A stretch of DNA of 64,000 nucleotides from Maratus speciosus (GCA_963932465.1 OZ010786.1:535001073-535065072), one strand, 5' to 3'. Positions 23,621 through 36,600 are shown, counted from the stretch's first letter. Notes: a model not told the origin generated them from the sequence alone. Numbers and translations: made by a program.

Positions 23621-24426
23621 CATTTTGCAATTTTATATTGGATGTGGGATTATTCTTTCTAATCTTAATATTTTTCTTCTAATTTTGACATTTCTCGCGC
23701 TAGTCTCTGATTATTTTTCAATTTTGTGTATCAGAAACCGTTGGATTTGAAGGTCTCAGCAATACACTTTTAATTTATCATCAACAGCTTTAGATGTTTT
23801 AGAAATAGCGTGTACCAGATTCCAGCTGTCAGATTTTAAGTTAAAGTGAATCGAAAAATAGTTTCATAACATCTTCATATGTTCGTCAAAGATGACAGTC
23901 TAACGTTAATTGTTTTGGTTCATGAAATACAGGACACTTCAACAATTATCTAGATTTAGGTTCGTTAACAGACTTTGTCACTTTTGACACCGAATGTTTA
24001 TTGAAAAATAATTGAAGAAACTTAACACACGTTAAATTGGACTAACTTTTTATGTGTCGCAGCCAAATAAATCAGAGACAATGAAAGCCGACGCCCACGA
24101 CGCTGGCTTCTACAAAAGTCAAATAAAGTGGGGCTAACTTTTCTAAGGCACTCAAACTAAATTATTCTCTTTATTACAGGACATTAACACTTAATTAATT
24201 TAATTTTCCAAAATATAAATTTAACAATAAGCTTAAAAAACTTTTCATGCAATTATTGGCTTTTTTCGTTTTTTAGGGAAAATCAGGCGCTTTGAGGAAC
24301 CGGAAAATATCATTTTAAAATTAAAAGAAAAATATTTTCTTTTTAAATATTTTCTTTAGGAAAAAATAATCACTATTAGAATATAAAATTCGAAACTTCG
24401 TTTTTTAGTTCCACCCTAATGTATAT

Positions 24427-24604
24427 CTTTTAAAATATAAGAAAAAACGTAGTATTTGTGGGGCTGTTTAAAATTTTCTGTAATTCTTGGTCACACTAAA
24501 ATAGCTTTTTATCAACAAATATATATTTATGACGCATACCTTTTATTAAAACTTTATATTCTCTTCTAAGCAATAAAATTTTCATAGGTAAAAGTAAAGT
24601 TCTG

Positions 24605-24639
<35 letters not shown>

Positions 24640-25309
24640 AATTTCGATAAATAGGATACAAATGAAATGAAAAATCCGATATCCTATTTAGCCTTTATCA
24701 GCGATTCAATTAATCAGGAAAACGAAATATAAACCCTCTTCATTTTGTCATCTAAACGTTAATAGAAAAATGATTGATGATCTAAAAATGAAAACAGAAG
24801 AGAAAATTCTTAGAACTTGTCAAAAAATATAATGATAAATATGATTGCAAAAAATGGGAAAATATTTTGCGTACAAATTCATCGCCATCTAATCCTTGAG
24901 AATACCTTTATTGTTTTTATATTTTATTCACTGCTTATGAAATGCAAAATTGTTAAAAATACTTACTGGAAGTGTGAAACCATTGAAACAGAAATTATTT
25001 TCAATTGTATTATGCACGACTGTTTTTCAAATTAATATTAAATATTTAATATTAAGTACTTGGGACTGATACAATGTAGATTATTTAAAAATATATATAT
25101 GTAATATGATTTTATTTCAAATTAAGAAAAAACACATATATATATATATATATGTATATTGAGAAATTATAAAATGCATTGAAATATGACTTTTTTTTCT
25201 AGATCTATCTTAAAAATCTGTTGAAACAACAAATAAAATACGCTGATAATTTTGCAGCATAAAGTTCTTTTTGAAAATACTTCTTTTCTTTTAATAATCG
25301 AAGCGTTTC

Positions 25310-25342
<33 letters not shown>

Positions 25343-26120
25343 CGTTCTTAATAGTCAGATATATCAACGTAAAGACAGTAAATTGAATCCGCATTATAAA
25401 TTGTGTCTCCAAGCTGTAATCCATTTTACCCAATACCAATTGTTGTACAATAACATTTACCATTAATAGACCAGAATCGAAAGTTGATTTTGAGTTCTTT
25501 GATCAAACGAAATTTAGACGGCATCACATTCTTCTTACGCGATAATTTTTTTAAAGATTTACTGGCATTCAATGCGACACATGTTTAATACTCTTTACTT
25601 TATTCAATGAGATGTTTTTGAGATTATTTATTGCAAAAATCACATTATAAAAATAGTTTCATTCAATATATGTAAACATGAAAACCCTATAACCGTGTAT
25701 ATACAGAATTACGTTTAATAGAGTGAATTTCGGCAATCATATACTAATATTATCATGCTGCATTTATTTTGTTATCTCATTTCCTATTTTAAAACCACTT
25801 ATTTTAGGTAACGTATTTATAACAATGTGGATATTTTTAACAATGATTTGAAACTTTATCACATGAAATATTTTCCTCCCCCTTAAAGACTGGGGAGGCA
25901 AATTTTCGGAGCTGAAAAATATCTATTTTAAAACAGGGTAAATTATGTTTTATACGTTCAATCAAAATTTCAGAAATATTTTTTTTTATATATTTTGTAT
26001 TTCTAAATACCTCAACCCTAGAGGATTGAATGATTTGAAAGAAAACTAGTAAATTCATTCACTTCGAATCCGCACAATCTGGTGATATAAGACTTAAACG
26101 GATATAATCACATGTTACCT
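24427..26120. repeat. AT-rich spacer with long A and T tracts
   Basis: It contains A31 at 24608-24638, T31 at 25312-25342 and TA microsatellites near 25090 and 25135-25152. No gene was recognised. The tracts could be retroposon tails, but no bodies are visible next to them. Confidence 0.55.
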
Positions 26121-26123
26121 AAA

Positions 26124-26353
26124 GAGGGTCCCACAAGTGGCTGAGAGGTTCTACTTTGGAAGCTGATAGACGAGTGTTGCTGGGTTCGAACCCAATGGTG
26201 CCGTTCGGAGTTTTCGTGGTTTTCTTCGAATCTTGGGAAACCTTGCATAAATACGGGCCAGATTTCCTTAGAAAGACCCCCACGGAGAGCACTCCTCTTA
26301 GAATCTATATCCATCGTGCAGATAATCGGCAGTCATAAATAACACCAAACACC
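26124..26353 (+). mobile_element. tRNA-derived SINE, copy 2
   Basis: A-box-like TGGCTGAGAGGTTC at about 26137-26150 and intact B box GGTTCGAACCC at 26183-26193, the spacing of a tRNA promoter. The body is shared with copies 1 and 3 (GTTTTCTTCGAATCTTGG, AGAAAGACCCCCACGGAGAG, ATAATCGGCAGTCA). Imperfect flanks GTTACCTAA / GTTACTTAA look like a target duplication. The small frames on both strands across 26108-26338 are shadows. Confidence 0.85.
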
Positions 26354-26680
26354 GTTACTTAACGTTATGAAAGATTTTGTCTTCAGATTTCATTTCGGTT
26401 TATTTTATTTTACATTATCGAAAACAAAGAATTGTCATTCTATGTTTTGTTTCTTTTATAATACCTATCCGTTCATTTAAATGTTTTATTTTTATTTTTA
26501 TTTTCATTTTTATTTTTGTTTCCAAGCAAAAGTGAATGAACAACCCTAATGAATTATAAAAGAATGATTTTCCTATATTTCTAAGAATTTGCTTATTGTT
26601 TTTGCTTCCGAAGGGACAATGTACCTTTTGCAAAAAATAAGTATTTCATTATCTCCATTAAGCAGAGTATGAAACGATTT

Positions 26681-27476
26681 TATAAAGAACTTTGTACACG
26701 TTAGAAAACTTCTTTTTTAGAAAGGTTTGAAAGAACTTATGATTCCCCTTCAAGTTATATTATCATTTTGTAATAGTTGTGTGTTATAGTATCTTCTATA
26801 ATATTAAATATACTCTTTCAAAAAATGCAATTAATTTGAGAGAAAACATCGTTTATAAAGTACTTTGTACACGTTAGAAAACTTATTTTTTAGAAAGGTT
26901 TGAAATAACTTATGATTCCCTTTCCAGTTATATTATCTTTTTGTAATAGTTGTTTGTTATACTTACCTTCTATAATATTAAATATACTCTTTCAAAAAAT
27001 GCAATTAATTTGAGAGAAAACATCGTTTATAAAGAACTTTGTACACGTTAGAAAACTTATTTTTTAGAAAGGTTTGAAATAACATATGATCTCCCTTCAA
27101 GTTATATTGTCTTTTTGTAATAGTTGTTTGTTATACTATCTTCTATAATATTAAATATATTCTTTCAAAAAAAAAATTAAATTGAGAGAAAACATCGTTT
27201 ATAAAGAACTTTGTACACGTTATAAAACTTATTTTTTAGAAAGGTTTGAAATAACTTATGATTCCCCTTCCAGTTATATTATCTTATTGTAACAGTTGTT
27301 TGTTATAGTATCTTCTGTAATATTAAATATACTCTTTCAAAAAATGCAATTAAATTGAGAGAAAACATCGTTTATAAAGAACTTTGTACACGTTAGAAAA
27401 CTTATTTTTTAGAAAGGTTTGAAATAACTTATGATTCACCTTCCAGTTATATTATCTTTTTGTAATAGTTGTAATA
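26681..27476 (+). repeat. 173-bp tandem repeat, about 4.6 copies
   Basis: TTTGTACACGTTAGAAAACT-type sequence recurs at 26691, 26864, 27038, 27210 and 27383. Each unit also carries AGAAAGGTTTGAAATAACTT, a CCAGTTATATTATC-like block and TACTCTTTCAAAAAATGCAA. Copies are ~95% alike by eye, so the array is young. It ends in a short TAATAAATAG-type run near 27475-27525. Confidence 0.88.
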
Positions 27477-27529
27477 ATAGTAATAAATATGTAATAAATA
27501 GTAATAAATAGTAATGTTTGTAATAAAAG

Positions 27530-28692
27530 GATAATGAAATACAAATTGAATTATGAAAAAAAATAACATGATGCATTTCTTAGCATACATTTAAGGGAGG
27601 CCAAACTGATTGCAAAATTAGCTTAAAATAATAACCTTTTCTAAAATATGGAAAAAAAATATATATGTTATCGTTAATATTTGAGTTGCCATCATTAGAG
27701 AAAAGTATATAAAATTAGAAAAAAAAATAATATTTCGAAAACTAATTCGAATTTAAGAATTCTAATATTAGTTTTGAGATCGGCGGATCAATACGGAATT
27801 TTCGTGTTAATTTCATCGCAAAGTATTCCATATTCTAGGAGAAATCGCCGTGAAACATAATCAGTTGTTTAATCAGTCGTTTCATAAATTCGTTTCATTT
27901 CAGCCGATTCATGAAATCCGTTTCATAAATTCGTTTTATTAGGATTTTAAATATATATAGGATTGATAATTATTAAATATAATAAATTTTACTTATTTTT
28001 AAGTTATTTTTTTTAATTGGCTTTCGAGATAGTGTCAGGCTAACCTTACTTAAACGCACTTTGGCAATAAATACTAACACTCTGTGATAAAATGATATTT
28101 ATTGTACACTTTATGTGATATTAAGCAGTCTGTAAATGCGCTATAGGTTACATTATTTTAATATACCGTGTCCTTATCAGCATAATTCTGTTTTCTCATA
28201 AGAAGCCCAAGAGAATGATAAAATACTTCTTTTACTGAATTTTCTACGTTGGATTATCTCAGAAATTTTCAAACATATTTTACACAAATTAAGGGATTCA
28301 ATAATTTTATTTACATATTATTTGTATTTTTAAAGAATGCTCTAAATGAAAAGCTCTTAGAATTGAGATAAATACTATTTTACTATTCAGCAACTCTAGA
28401 AGTTCCAGTTATATAGAATTCCAGAAGATATTTATAGTTAAAATGAACAGAAAATTTCCCCAATTGTGCTAAATTTCTTTAAGCGAAACCGCATCTGAGA
28501 TCTTGCTATTTTTATTAACGGAAGAAGTCATAAGTCGAATTTGATTGTCATTAAAATATCCGAACAACATTTTCTCAAGACGTAAAACCCTTTTTTTAAA
28601 GAAAATTATTTTATTTGCATTTTAAAATATTATTGGTTTACTAGTTATTTGTCTTTGGACACTTGACATTTAACATACGACGAACGTTCCAA

Positions 28693-28727
<35 letters not shown>

Positions 28728-28840
28728 GATACAACACAAAAAACATTAAACTGTAAAGGTTCAATATAGATAGACACATTAAATATTAACTGATTTTTCG
28801 GATTATCACAAATAGCAGCGTGATCATTCTTTCAGTGAGA
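27530..28840. other. AT-rich spacer with T29 tract
   Basis: T29 at 28696-28724. No gene or repeat partner was recognised. Confidence 0.45.
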
Positions 28841-28842
28841 TA

Positions 28843-29575
28843 TGCATAACAGAACGAATGCATAATGTGGAGCTTGCAGTTTTGACTGCTTAAAGACAAG
28901 GATAGTAACTCCATGCATCAAGCGGAACTCTAAGCCATACTCAGCGCATTATAATAAGTTAAATTTACCCCATGCAGACGTATTCCCCTCTTCAGCGACA
29001 GTCTCTCCGATCTGAAGGCTATATATGCACACAAGACAAAAGACCCTCTTGTACTACAAATTAAGCTAAAACTAAAATCACCCATTCACAGTACCTCGCT
29101 GTGTTATGTCTCTGCTCCTAAAGGTACCTTTGGCAACGAGCTAGCTGATGACCTAGTGAAACAAACTACATAAAAACGTACCATAGACACCCATCGCCCA
29201 GTACCCCCAATCCTATGTCAAGAGGATCCTGAGATCCAGGATTCTAACGTCACGGCAGGAGTACTGAGATACATCAACGAAGGGCAGGCAAATACATTCC
29301 TAAAGTTTCCACTAAGCTTTACTACCTCACACTGTACTTTCTGATGGGCCATGGTCCCTTCAAGGCCTACCTAGATTGATTTGAGTGCGCCTCTTCCAGC
29401 CTATGTCTGTGTTATGAAGTGGGCACCAGAAGCCTTACCATCTTCCACTGTGACCTCACGCGACGCTGTTACTTAAAACGCCGATTATGCTCACCAGAAG
29501 GATGGCTCCATAATATATTTACACGTAAACCCCTACTAAACAAACTAAAATGCATCCATAAACACCTTTTTTGAA
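28843..29575 (+). pseudogene. LINE ORF2 3' end: RNase H domain and C-terminus, degenerate
   Basis: The three-frame + translation recovers, in order, MHQAEL-AILSAL (catalytic Glu context), LFSDSLSDLKAIYAHKTKD (catalytic Asp in SDS), a K/I segment, LCYVSAPKGTFGNELADDL (the GNE-AD motif of RNase H), and a C-terminal part containing MGHGPFKAYLD and a decayed C-C-H knuckle-like region (LTIFHCDLTRR). Frameshifts and stops interrupt all of it. This order is typical of RNase H-bearing LINEs (R1, I or Outcast-like groups). The reverse transcriptase is missing, so this is a 5'-truncated dead copy. Base composition is clearly less AT-rich than its surroundings. Confidence 0.8.
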
Positions 29576-29940
29576 ATTTCAATACTAACTACGTAGTCTT
29601 GGCATGCAACAGATTCAGCTGCCCCTTACCGCTAGGAAGTTCTGTGCTTCGGCAGCTGCTACTCACATCACCAACCACAGCATCTCTTGCGCATTCTTCC
29701 GACGCTTGTCTCGTAGAGAATCTTGTTTTGCTGATATTTCCGCTATTTTCTCTCATCTGCTCTCTTTCGCGTTGTTTTTTTTCACCTGGCGGGTGCGCCA
29801 CTGTCCCGGAAATTTATAAAAATTCCGCCCGCGGTCTCGATTCTCGCGGCTTCAGCCCTGGGTGAAAATTGAATTTGTTAAGATCCTAATAAAGGCGACC
29901 GGGAGGGACACTATGCTCTACAGACTTGGTGAACTTGTCT
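29576..29940 (+). mobile_element. Probable 3' UTR of the LINE
   Basis: This GC-richer tract continues directly from the ORF2 remnant, carries CCTAATAAAGG near 29886 (polyadenylation-like AATAAA) and has the same composition as the coding remnant. The overlapping frames of 60-88 codons on both strands here (29589-29865) resemble no protein and are rejected. The exact 3' boundary is uncertain. Confidence 0.5.
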
Positions 29941-30904
29941 GAGCAGCCTTTCTTAGGTAATCAAAAGCATCATGGCATTTGCAATTTTAGTAAATTTACA
30001 GTCATAGATTTAATATACGTGCATGTGGTTTGGTTTTCTTTTTTGGTAAACAACGCAATATACAACAGAAGACGACAATTTAAAAATAAGCTATTCGAAT
30101 GGTACGCAGGAGATTAAATAACCCAATCGGAAAACCTGTCTTTTGAACATTACATTAGCGTTTGATCTCTTTCTTTAACTCTTGGAATTCAGAAAGCTGC
30201 ATCATATAAGTATTGAAATTCTGAAAGTTATAACACATTTATGATGTCGGAATATTGCGTAGCTGTTCAGAAGTTTATCAAGTTAAAATGTACAAAGCAA
30301 CAAACATATGAATCCATGATATAGAAATATGTTGCAAATTGTATAGCATTAATTGGAGTTATTGTGAAAAGAAAAAATCTTCAAATTTAATCATTGAATA
30401 TTCTTATTTATAATGGGTTAACATTGCTTGTTTTTAAATCTATTTTTTTTTTCATTATTCCTGGAATAATTGTATGAAGTAAAAATTTTCGACAGGGATG
30501 TTAAATTAAATGTTAATATGCTTATAACTACCCCATAATTTTAAATTTACCTCGTAAACTCAGAGGTAAAGATGAAAATAACATTTATTTCAAGATATTT
30601 ATGAGAAAAATCAGTTGATGAAGAGCAGCAGAAAAAAACGACATTTATAGGAATTTACCTTATCTACGCTCACAGTATGACACATGATGTATCCATGTGT
30701 ATTATATCTACGATGTAAAGATAATTCAGCATTGCCACAATTTTGCCTTTTTATTATATTTTAATAAATATAATTGTATGTACGCTTTAAGTATTCATGT
30801 GTATGTATTTAAATTGTGGATTTTGTGATGCAAGTAATTTTATTGTACGGTAATTTTCAGAGAAGTTAAGAACGTTGCTTTTTGCAATATTTTAAATTAT
30901 TTAA
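29941..30904. other. AT-rich spacer, nothing recognised
   Basis: No supported feature. Confidence 0.4.
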
Positions 30905-30907
30905 TAA

Positions 30908-33900
30908 CTAGCAAACCCCGCGGCTTTGCTCGCGTAATATTTGAAATATGCCAAGTGATATTTATATGTCTAATTTTTATCAAAAGGAACTAACTGAATT
31001 TTTATTTTATTAAAAGGTAATATTTTATTTTATTAAAAGTTTTTTCTATTAAAAGGTACTTATGACATTTAGGAATAATTCAAAAATTACTATTTAAAAC
31101 ACAGTTTGATTAAACATCATTATTACACTGCAATGGTAGAAAAGAGACTTAAATTAATAAAATGAAATAAAACTAAATAAATGATAATTTAGAAAATATC
31201 TTGAAACTTTTATGCTCAATTAATACGCTCATTTCAGTATTCATTTGAAGTTTTGAGTTTTTTAGAAACCATTTTCTTACATCTTAAAATTAACCAACAT
31301 GTCAAATTCCAAGTCCTACCACCTCTCTCAACATAAAGGGCTATGTTGAAACAGGAACTGTCACCATTAATTTGCCAACATTAATTTTGAAATCGGTTTG
31401 TTATTTCCTAATATTCCACAGAAACGTAATTTAAAAAGCTTTTAAAGACCTTTTTTTGAACGTTTGTTGTTCCTGTGAACCCCAGCTGGTAGAATCACCG
31501 GCATAAAATATAGCCTGTGTAGGATCAAAGACTGTTACCATTGATTTGCAACTATTACTTTTATAATCGGTTTATATCCCCTGAAATTGCATAGAATCGT
31601 AATTTAGAACTTTTTTAGAATTCTTTTCGCACCTCCCCTTCGCTTCACCCCTTTTTAATTCCAATTTATTTTCGACGTTCCTTCGAGGACATTTATATTT
31701 TATAAGTAACTACCATGTCATATTTAAAGTTTCTAGCCTTTTCAGTATCACAGCAATCGCAATTTAGAAAGTTTTAAGCTCCTGCAACCCTTTGGTGTTA
31801 GTGGAACAGACATAAAATATAGCTTATGTTTGAGCAGGTTCTATCACCAAAATTTGTCATCATTATTTTTTTTATCGGTTTGGTAATTCTTAAGTTTGCT
31901 TAAAAATTGTAATTTATAACGCTTCTCACTCACTTCATTTTTTTTAATTTGGAATTTTCCTTCGACTGTTCTTAGAAAGCAGTTGCATCTTGTAAGTAAA
32001 TACCATGCCATACTTCAAAGTGTTAGGCCCCTCAGTTGTGCAAAAAACGCAAATTAGAACATGTTTTGCTTTTGCAACCCTCAGATGGTAGTGACAGTAA
32101 CATAAAATATAACCTATGTTATAGCAGGGACTGTCACCATTGATTTGCAACCATTACTTTTGAAATAGCTTTGGTATTTCCTTAGATTGAGTAGAAATCG
32201 CAATTTAAAACGTTTTTAGGACGTTTTTCGCGCATTTTCACCCCTTTTTAAATTTCCAATTTTTTCGAAACTGTTCTTAAAGATCATTTATATCTAATAA
32301 ATATGTACCTTGCCTAATTTTAAGTTGCTAGCCCCTACCAATCACAAAAACCGAAATTTAGAACGCTTTTTTGCTCCTGCAACGTCTTGGTGATAGTGAT
32401 ACCGACATAAAATAGCGTCTATGTTAGAGCAGAGGCTGTCAGCATCAATTTCCTACCATTACGTTTGAAATCAGATTAATTCTTTCTGAGATATTGCCGA
32501 CAAATCGGCATTTAGAACGTTTTTAGAACGCTTTTTGAGCATTTTGCTCCTGCATCTCCTCTGGGGTAGTAAAAACAGATATAAAATATAGCCTATCTTG
32601 GAGCAAGATCTGTCACCATCATTTTTACACCATTATATTTGAAATCGGTTCAGTACTTCCTGAGATTGCATAGAAATCGCAATTTATAAAGTTTTTTGCA
32701 ATGTTTTTGCACATTTTGAACCCCTTTTAAATTTCGATTTTTTTAGGAAATGTCCTTAGAGATCATTGATATCTTATAACTAACTACCATTCCAAATTTC
32801 ACGATTCTAGACCCTTCCGTAACGCAAAAGCCGCAATTTAGAACGTTTTTCTACTGCACCCGCTTTGGGGTAGTGGCACCGACATAAAACATCGCCTATG
32901 TTGTAGCAAGGGTTGTCACCATCATTTTGACGCCATTATTTTTTAGATCGGTTTGGTATTTCCTGAGATTGTGTAGAAACCACCATTAGAACGTTTTTAG
33001 AACGCTTTTCGTGCATTTTCACCCCTTTTAAATTTCGAATTGTTAAAGAACTATTCTTAGAAATCCTTTATATCTAATAAGTAGCTAATATTTCAAATTT
33101 CATATTTCTCTTCCCTTCGGTAACGCAAAAATCGCATTTTTAGAATGTTTTTTGCTCCTGCACCCCCTTTCGGGTAGTGGCACCGACATAAAACATAGCC
33201 TATGTTGGAGCAAGGGTTGTCACCGTCTTTTTGACACCCTTATTTTGACACCATTATTTTTTAAATCGGTTTGGTATTTCCCAAGATTGTGTAGAAACCA
33301 CCATTTAGAACGTTTTTTAGAACGATTTTCGCGCATTTTCACCCATTTCAAATTTCGAATTGTTTAAGAACTGTTCTTAGAAATCCTTTATATTTAATAA
33401 GTAGCTAATATTTCAAATTTCATATTTCTCTTCCCTTCGGTAACGCAAAAATCGCATTTTTAGAACGTTTTTTGCTCCTGCACCCCCTTTCGGGTAGTGG
33501 CACCGACATAAAACATAGCCTATGTTGGAGCAAGGGTTGTCACCGTCTTTTTGACACCCTTATTTTGACACCATTATTTTTTAAATCGGTTTGGTATTTC
33601 CCGAGATTGTGTAGAAATCACCATTTAGAACGTTTTTTAGAACGATTTTCGCGCATTTTCACCCCTTTCAAATTTCGAATTGTTTAAGAACTGTTCTTAG
33701 AAATCCTTTATATCTAATAAGTAGCTAATATTTCAAATTTCATATTTCTAGGCCCTTCAGTAACACATAAATCGCATTTTTAGAACGTTTTTTGCTCCTG
33801 CACCCTCTTTGGGGTAGTGACACCGACATAAAACATAGCCTATCTTGGAGCAAGCGTTGTCACCATCATTATGACACCAATATTTTTTAAATCGGTTTGG

Positions 33901-34266
33901 TATTTCCTGAGATTGTGTAGAAAATGCCATTTAGAACGTTTTTTAGAACGCTTTTTGTGCATTTTCACCCCTTTTAAATTTCGAATTGTTTAAGAACTGT
34001 TCTTAGACATCATTTATATCTTATAAGTAACTAATATTAAAAATTTCATATTTCTAGGCCCTTCAGTAACGCTAAAATCGCATTTTTAGAACGTTTTTTG
34101 CTCCTACACCCCATTTGGGGTAGTGGCACCGACATAAGATATAGCCTATGTTCTAAGTTGGGCTAACACCATCATTTTGATACCATTACTTTTGGAATCG
34201 GTTCGGTAGTTCCAGAGCTTACCTCCTACAAATAAACAATTTTTTCCTCTTTATAATAGGAGTATA
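30908..34266 (+). mobile_element. Large dispersed repeat built of ~10 units of ~320 bp
   Basis: It begins ACTAGCAAACCCCGCGGCTT with GCTCGCG, a start seen in many invertebrate dispersed repeats (from memory), and ends near CTTTATAATAGGAGTATAGA. Between are about ten units marked by ATAGCCTATGTT or variants near 31512, 31820, 32107, 32410, 32590, 32890, 33195, 33515, 33837 and 34144. Linked blocks are AAATCGGTTTGGTATTTCC, AGAACGTTTTTAGAACG, CATTTTCACCCCTTTTAAAT and GTAGTGGCACCGACATAAAA. There is no conserved frame across units, so it is non-coding. Class unknown. Confidence 0.82.
33110..33760 (+). repeat. Recent 320-bp unit duplication inside the array
   Basis: Units around 33110-33430 and 33430-33750 are nearly identical; even the chance 71-codon frames at 33152 and 33472 differ by one residue. 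Neighbouring units differ much more. This marks a recent unequal exchange or slippage event. Confidence 0.85.
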
Positions 34267-34347
34267 GATACTGGGTTGTGCATGGAGAAATGGAGTAATA
34301 AAACAAATTCATTCTTCACTAGCTTCACTTTATTCAAATCCGGAATG

Positions 34348-34351
<4 letters not shown>

Positions 34352-34381
<30 letters not shown>
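34352..34381. repeat. T30 homopolymer
   Basis: An uninterrupted run of T just downstream of the 320-bp-unit repeat. Confidence 0.9.
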
Positions 34382-34382
<1 letters not shown>

Positions 34383-34479
34383 TAAAAACAAAGAATATAA
34401 TTCAATCAACTGAACTTTTCTAAAGTAGGTAAATCAAAGAACCACCTATATGTCACATGTTTTGTAATGTGTATCCTTA

Positions 34480-35345
34480 CAAATAATGTCTTTCACTATA
34501 TATATGATTAATTTTTACGATATTAAGATTTCTACACTGTGTTTAACTCTGGGTATTCTACACTAAATTTAAAATATTTCTGCGCAGAAAATGACAACAA
34601 TTAGAAAGCATGCATCCCCAGCTGTTTAAAAGCATTCAATTTCTTTAAAGATAAGTTTGAGTGGAGTTCATTTCATCCGTAATAGTCCCAACCAACATCA
34701 GCAATACCAATCTGTTTAGATACAGACGCTGTCAGTTGGAGTACAAAAAGCGTCCAAAAACTATAACGTCTTTCAATAGATATATCATTAAATCAGGTGT
34801 AGCAATGTATTTTCACTATATTAAGCATCTCTACATTGCGTTTATCTCTGGTAAACAACAGTAATTTTCAATAATTTCCGTAGCAGAAAAAGACAGCATT
34901 AAAAAAATCATGCAATCCCTTAGCAGTTTAAAAAGATTAGTTTTCTCCTGAAGAGATGATTTAATGGAGTTCATCCAATCCGTAATTGTTCCAACCAACA
35001 TCAACAATAGTAAACTGTTTTGACACAGACGCTGTCAGTTGAAATACAGTGTACAAAACCAATATCATATTTCAATAATTAATCATTAAATCATGTGTAG
35101 CTATCCATTTTCACGATGTTAAGTATTTCTACATTGTGTTTATCTCTAGATAATCAACAATATTTTTTTTTATATAATTTCCTGCGAATAAATAGACAAA
35201 ATTAAAAAAAATGATGGATTCGTTTGCTGTTTAAAAGCATCCATTTTATTTGAAGAGATGGTTTAATGGAGTTCATCACATCCGTAATAGCCCCAAAAAA
35301 CATCAACAATACCAAAGTGCTTTGATACAAACGCTATCAGTTGAA
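34480..35345 (+). repeat. ~304-bp tandem repeat, about 2.7 copies
   Basis: The GTTTAAAA(G) anchor lies near 34624, 34928 and 35230. Linked blocks GGAGTTCAT..CATCCGTAATAG, CAACATCA.CAATACCAA and ACAGACGCTGTCAGTTG recur in order. The 67-codon frame at 34661 lies in unit 1 and is not kept in the others. Confidence 0.75.
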
Positions 35346-35399
35346 GTACAAAATGTGAGAATATCAAAAATTATTTTTGGTGGTGAGTAGATATGAATT

Positions 35400-36600
35400 C
35401 ACGTATCCAATTGTCGCCCCAACGAGTACTAGAAAGAATTGTTTCTATTACACCAGTTTAAGTTTTTACAATAGACCCTATATTATATCGACGTTGATAT
35501 CGTTTTTTTGAAAAACAGACAAAAGTAAATTTCTGTACTATATCCGAACATTCTTTATTGGCATTATGCTTAATTGGAAATTCAATTCCACAAAGTCCCG
35601 TTCTCCACTATTGTTATCATATATTTGCTTTATTCGTTTCAAATGTTTACTTCATTTTGCTTTTGTTAAGATTTTGTTTTCAAATCGTATCTCTAGTTTA
35701 AAATTTAATTTTGCCTTTTATATTTATTTCGTATTATTTCTCCATCAATTTTTATTTTTTATTAGTTATCCCATTTCTTGTAGAATTTTCTTTGTCTTTT
35801 ACTGTTCCAGTTTTCTTATTTTTATTAATTGCAAATTCTTATACTATACAACATAAAACATATTATTTGTACTTTCTTATTACTCAATTTAAATAATGCC
35901 GTTTTCTATATTTAAAATAAACATTTACTGAACATTTATTTAAATGATTATTATCTTAATGAATGATATCTGTACATAAAAAAATATATTTAATTTTTCT
36001 GTAAAAATATTTTTTTTTTCTATTTGTGCTTTTTTTCTTTTATGCAAATGTTTAGTTTAAACCTGAATACTAATTTTCTAGTGAATTGTTATATACTAGT
36101 AAAAAAATATCGAGTCACTTCTATGCTTCCACATACTATTAATTCACTGTTAAATATTGCAAATTTGTGGCTTTCTTAATGTAGTGTTTTCATCACATTT
36201 GTAATTTCATTTGCTTTTAAATTATATACTTTGTTCAAATAAGCCTTAAGGATATTAGAATATCAATAGAGACGTCCAACATTTGGGTACAGCAGATAAT
36301 TTTTCTGAAAGCAAATTCTAAAATAAGACGAATGTTTGCAATCTAAATTCTAACTAACAAGAGCGAATGCATCTGTTGAATAAATTTTAATGTATTAACT
36401 AATTCTAAAGTCGACGGTTCCAAGGAAATAAACTTTTCTCATTAATTTATAGAACAAAGTTTGTCATTTAGGTCAAATTACGAATTTGTAATTCCCATGT
36501 CTCAATTTCTTTAGAAAACGAAACTATTTCTTTTCAGATATTTTCTCATCTAGTTATACTAAAATACATATTGAAATAAAATTAATAAACAATAAAATTT
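35400..36600. other. AT-rich spacer, nothing recognised
   Basis: The 96-codon plus-strand frame at 35566-35856 is F/Y/L/S-rich, as expected from T-rich DNA; no signal or domain is supportable. Confidence 0.45.

Larger units (their letters stand above)
19645..24418. mobile_element. hAT-like DNA transposon, decayed, interrupted by a HINE
   Basis: The termini TAGGGTGGAAC and GTTCCACCCTA are perfect inverses, and an exact 8-bp duplication ATGTATAT flanks them (19637-19644, 24419-24426). An 8-bp duplication and TAGGG ends suit hAT; P-type elements also make 8-bp duplications. Without the HINE at 20601-23081 it would be about 2.29 kb. On the minus strand, degenerate coding is visible: near 20110-19960 a stretch starting FPCHTQTVETCVKIV, and near 23600-23200 a K/E-rich segment with RYKNYKKYVARLEMEIS. 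Frameshifts and stops break it. I cannot name the transposase from these pieces. Confidence 0.75.

Noticed and set aside
26681..27476. CRISPR-like array from regular 173-bp spacing
   Set aside because: The whole unit repeats without unique spacers, and the genome is eukaryotic; it is a plain tandem repeat.
29589..29865. Three overlapping frames of 70-88 codons
   Set aside because: They are mutually overlapping on both strands in a GC-richer LINE 3' region, with no domain or codon bias support.
33152..33687. Two nearly identical 71-codon frames
   Set aside because: They are the same non-coding 320-bp unit read twice; other units of the array do not keep the frame.
35566..35896. Hydrophobic frames of 96 and 61 codons, possible membrane protein
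   Set aside because: F/Y/L-rich composition is the expected product of T-rich DNA, and two overlapping frames look alike.
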